Assembly: GCA_964397365.1 (NCBI GenBank)
Contig: CAYNIU010000053.1
Location: 1-14,677, forward strand
Origin: Methylomarinum sp964397365
Lineage (GTDB): Bacteria; Pseudomonadota; Gammaproteobacteria; Methylococcales; Methylomonadaceae
Direction: 5' to 3'
Length of the DNA stretch: 14,677 nt
The position numbers were made by a program, and so were the translations under genes. Positions 13,866-14,677 of the stretch are shown here, in pieces. The notes beneath the pieces are model-generated. The model saw only the letters and a program-made list of their open reading frames with translations, made no database searches and was not told the origin of the DNA. Positions within the stretch are counted from its first letter, which is position 1. Every line of letters starts with the position of its first letter.

Positions 13866-14677
13866 TTATTCATTTAAATACGCTGAGCAATTGCTTTTAT
13901 TTTTTATGGCTTCGATAATGGCCTGACTCATTTCTATGGTTCCTGCTGTAGATGACGGATTTAAATCAGGAGTAACATATTCACCGTCATGGATCACTTT
14001 CTCGATAGCCTGTTGCATACGACTGGCAGCATCAAACTCTTCCAAATACTTCAGCATCATTACCCCGGCCATCATCACGGCAGTCGGATTGGCCAGGTTT
14101 TTCCCGGCAATATCAGGAGCGCTGCCATGAACCGCTTCAAACAAAGCGGCATCATGACCGATATTGGCGCCCGGAATAAGCCCCAGCCCACCAACTAATC
14201 CTGCCGTCAAATCCGAAAGAATATCACCAAACATATTGGTGCAAACAATGACATCAAATTGATGTGGATCCATCACTAGATGCATACAGGCGGCATCAAT
14301 AATTTTTTCATCAAATTCAATATCAGGGAATTGTTTGGAAACCTCTCTAGCGACATCAAGAAACAAACCCTGAGTATATTTCAAAATATTGGCTTTATGG
14401 CAAACCGTGACTTTTTCCCGGTTATTTTCGCGTGCATATTTAAAAGCGTGCTCAATCACTCGCTGAGAGCCTTCACGAGTCACTACAGCCAAACTTTCAG
14501 CAATATCTTTTTTATGGGTTAAATAATGTTCCAGCCCCGAATACAGTCCTTCTGTATTTTCCCTGACAATAACGATATCAACGCCTTCAAAACGGGTTTT
14601 AACGCCCGGCCAGCTTTTGGCCGGACGTACATTGGCAAATAATTCATAGCGTTTTCTCAATTCAACATTGATACTTC
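13866..14677 (-). CDS. icd: NAD-dependent isocitrate dehydrogenase, 5' end outside the window
   Basis: About 270 residues of a dehydrogenase of the isocitrate/isopropylmalate family. It oxidatively decarboxylates isocitrate to 2-oxoglutarate, the step after aconitase. Visible features are the substrate-loop region E-N-T-E-G-L-Y-S-G, the catalytic lysine segment C-H-K-A-N-I-L-K, the metal-binding aspartates in N-M-F-G-D-I-L-S-D, and the nucleotide site H-G-S-A-P-D-I-A-G-K-N. The last element and the short C-terminus fit the roughly 335-residue NAD-type enzyme, not the 416-residue NADP enzyme of E. coli. The reading frame continues upstream of the TTG at 14660 to the right edge (S-I-N-V-E), matching the family's conserved lead-in to R-K-R, so TTG 14660 is not the start. 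The missing N-terminal part is about 65-70 residues. 131 bp separate it from acnB, with no strong terminator between. Confidence 0.92.
   Translation of the reverse strand, partial: SINVELRKRYELFANVRPAKSWPGVKTRFEGVDIVIVRENTEGLYSGLEHYLTHKKDIAESLAVVTREGSQRVIEHAFKYARENNREKVTVCHKANILKYTQGLFLDVAREVSKQFPDIEFDEKIIDAACMHLVMDPHQFDVIVCTNMFGDILSDLTAGLVGGLGLIPGANIGHDAALFEAVHGSAPDIAGKNLANPTAVMMAGVMMLKYLEEFDAASRMQQAIEKVIHDGEYVTPDLNPSSTAGTIEMSQAIIEAIKNKSNCSAYLNE

Overview
The window looks like chromosomal DNA of a moderately AT-rich gammaproteobacterium. AcnB, an NAD-type isocitrate dehydrogenase and ZapE point to the Proteobacteria. A metallo-beta-lactamase-fold protein of the quinoprotein-relay type (tied to PQQ enzymes and c-type cytochromes) would suit a methylotroph or methanotroph such as the Methylococcales. 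That assignment is an inference and no marker in the window proves it.

Layout from left to right. (1) 1-284: a region that may be a divergent promoter. It holds a 21-bp dyad of the LysR-box type and, at the edge, a possible start of a leftward gene. (2) 285-2097, rightward: a LysR-type regulator with a TTG start, then an exported zinc metallohydrolase 7 bp later. (3) 2130-9490, leftward: a compact seven-gene operon for a bacterial V/A-type ATPase, in transcription order B, D, I, K, E, DUF2764-like, A. All junctions overlap or are a few bases apart. (4) 9497-9843: a gene-free stretch upstream of the ATPase with three closely spaced hairpins. It looks like a dispersed intergenic repeat or a structured leader. 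(5) 9844-11022, leftward: zapE. (6) 11164-13734, leftward: acnB, with its own candidate promoter and a terminator-like hairpin behind it. (7) 13866 to the right edge, leftward: NAD-dependent isocitrate dehydrogenase, cut at its 5' end by the window.

The ATPase operon is the most interesting part. Its gene set (E, DUF2764, A, B, D, I, K, with no recognisable F, G/H or classical C) and the sequences of A and B resemble the rotary ATPases of Chlamydia, spirochaetes and Bacteroidetes. The gene order is a circular permutation of the chlamydial order E-X-A-B-D-I-K. The K ring subunit keeps counterparts of the Enterococcus hirae NtpK sodium ligands (S58, Q59, Q100, E129, plus Y62), so Na+ is the predicted coupling ion. 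A and B would form the catalytic head, D the central shaft, E the peripheral stalk, and I plus K the membrane motor. The DUF2764 protein probably takes the place of subunit C.

AcnB and isocitrate dehydrogenase catalyse successive TCA-cycle steps and lie next to each other. ZapE sits downstream of them and has no obvious functional link to them.
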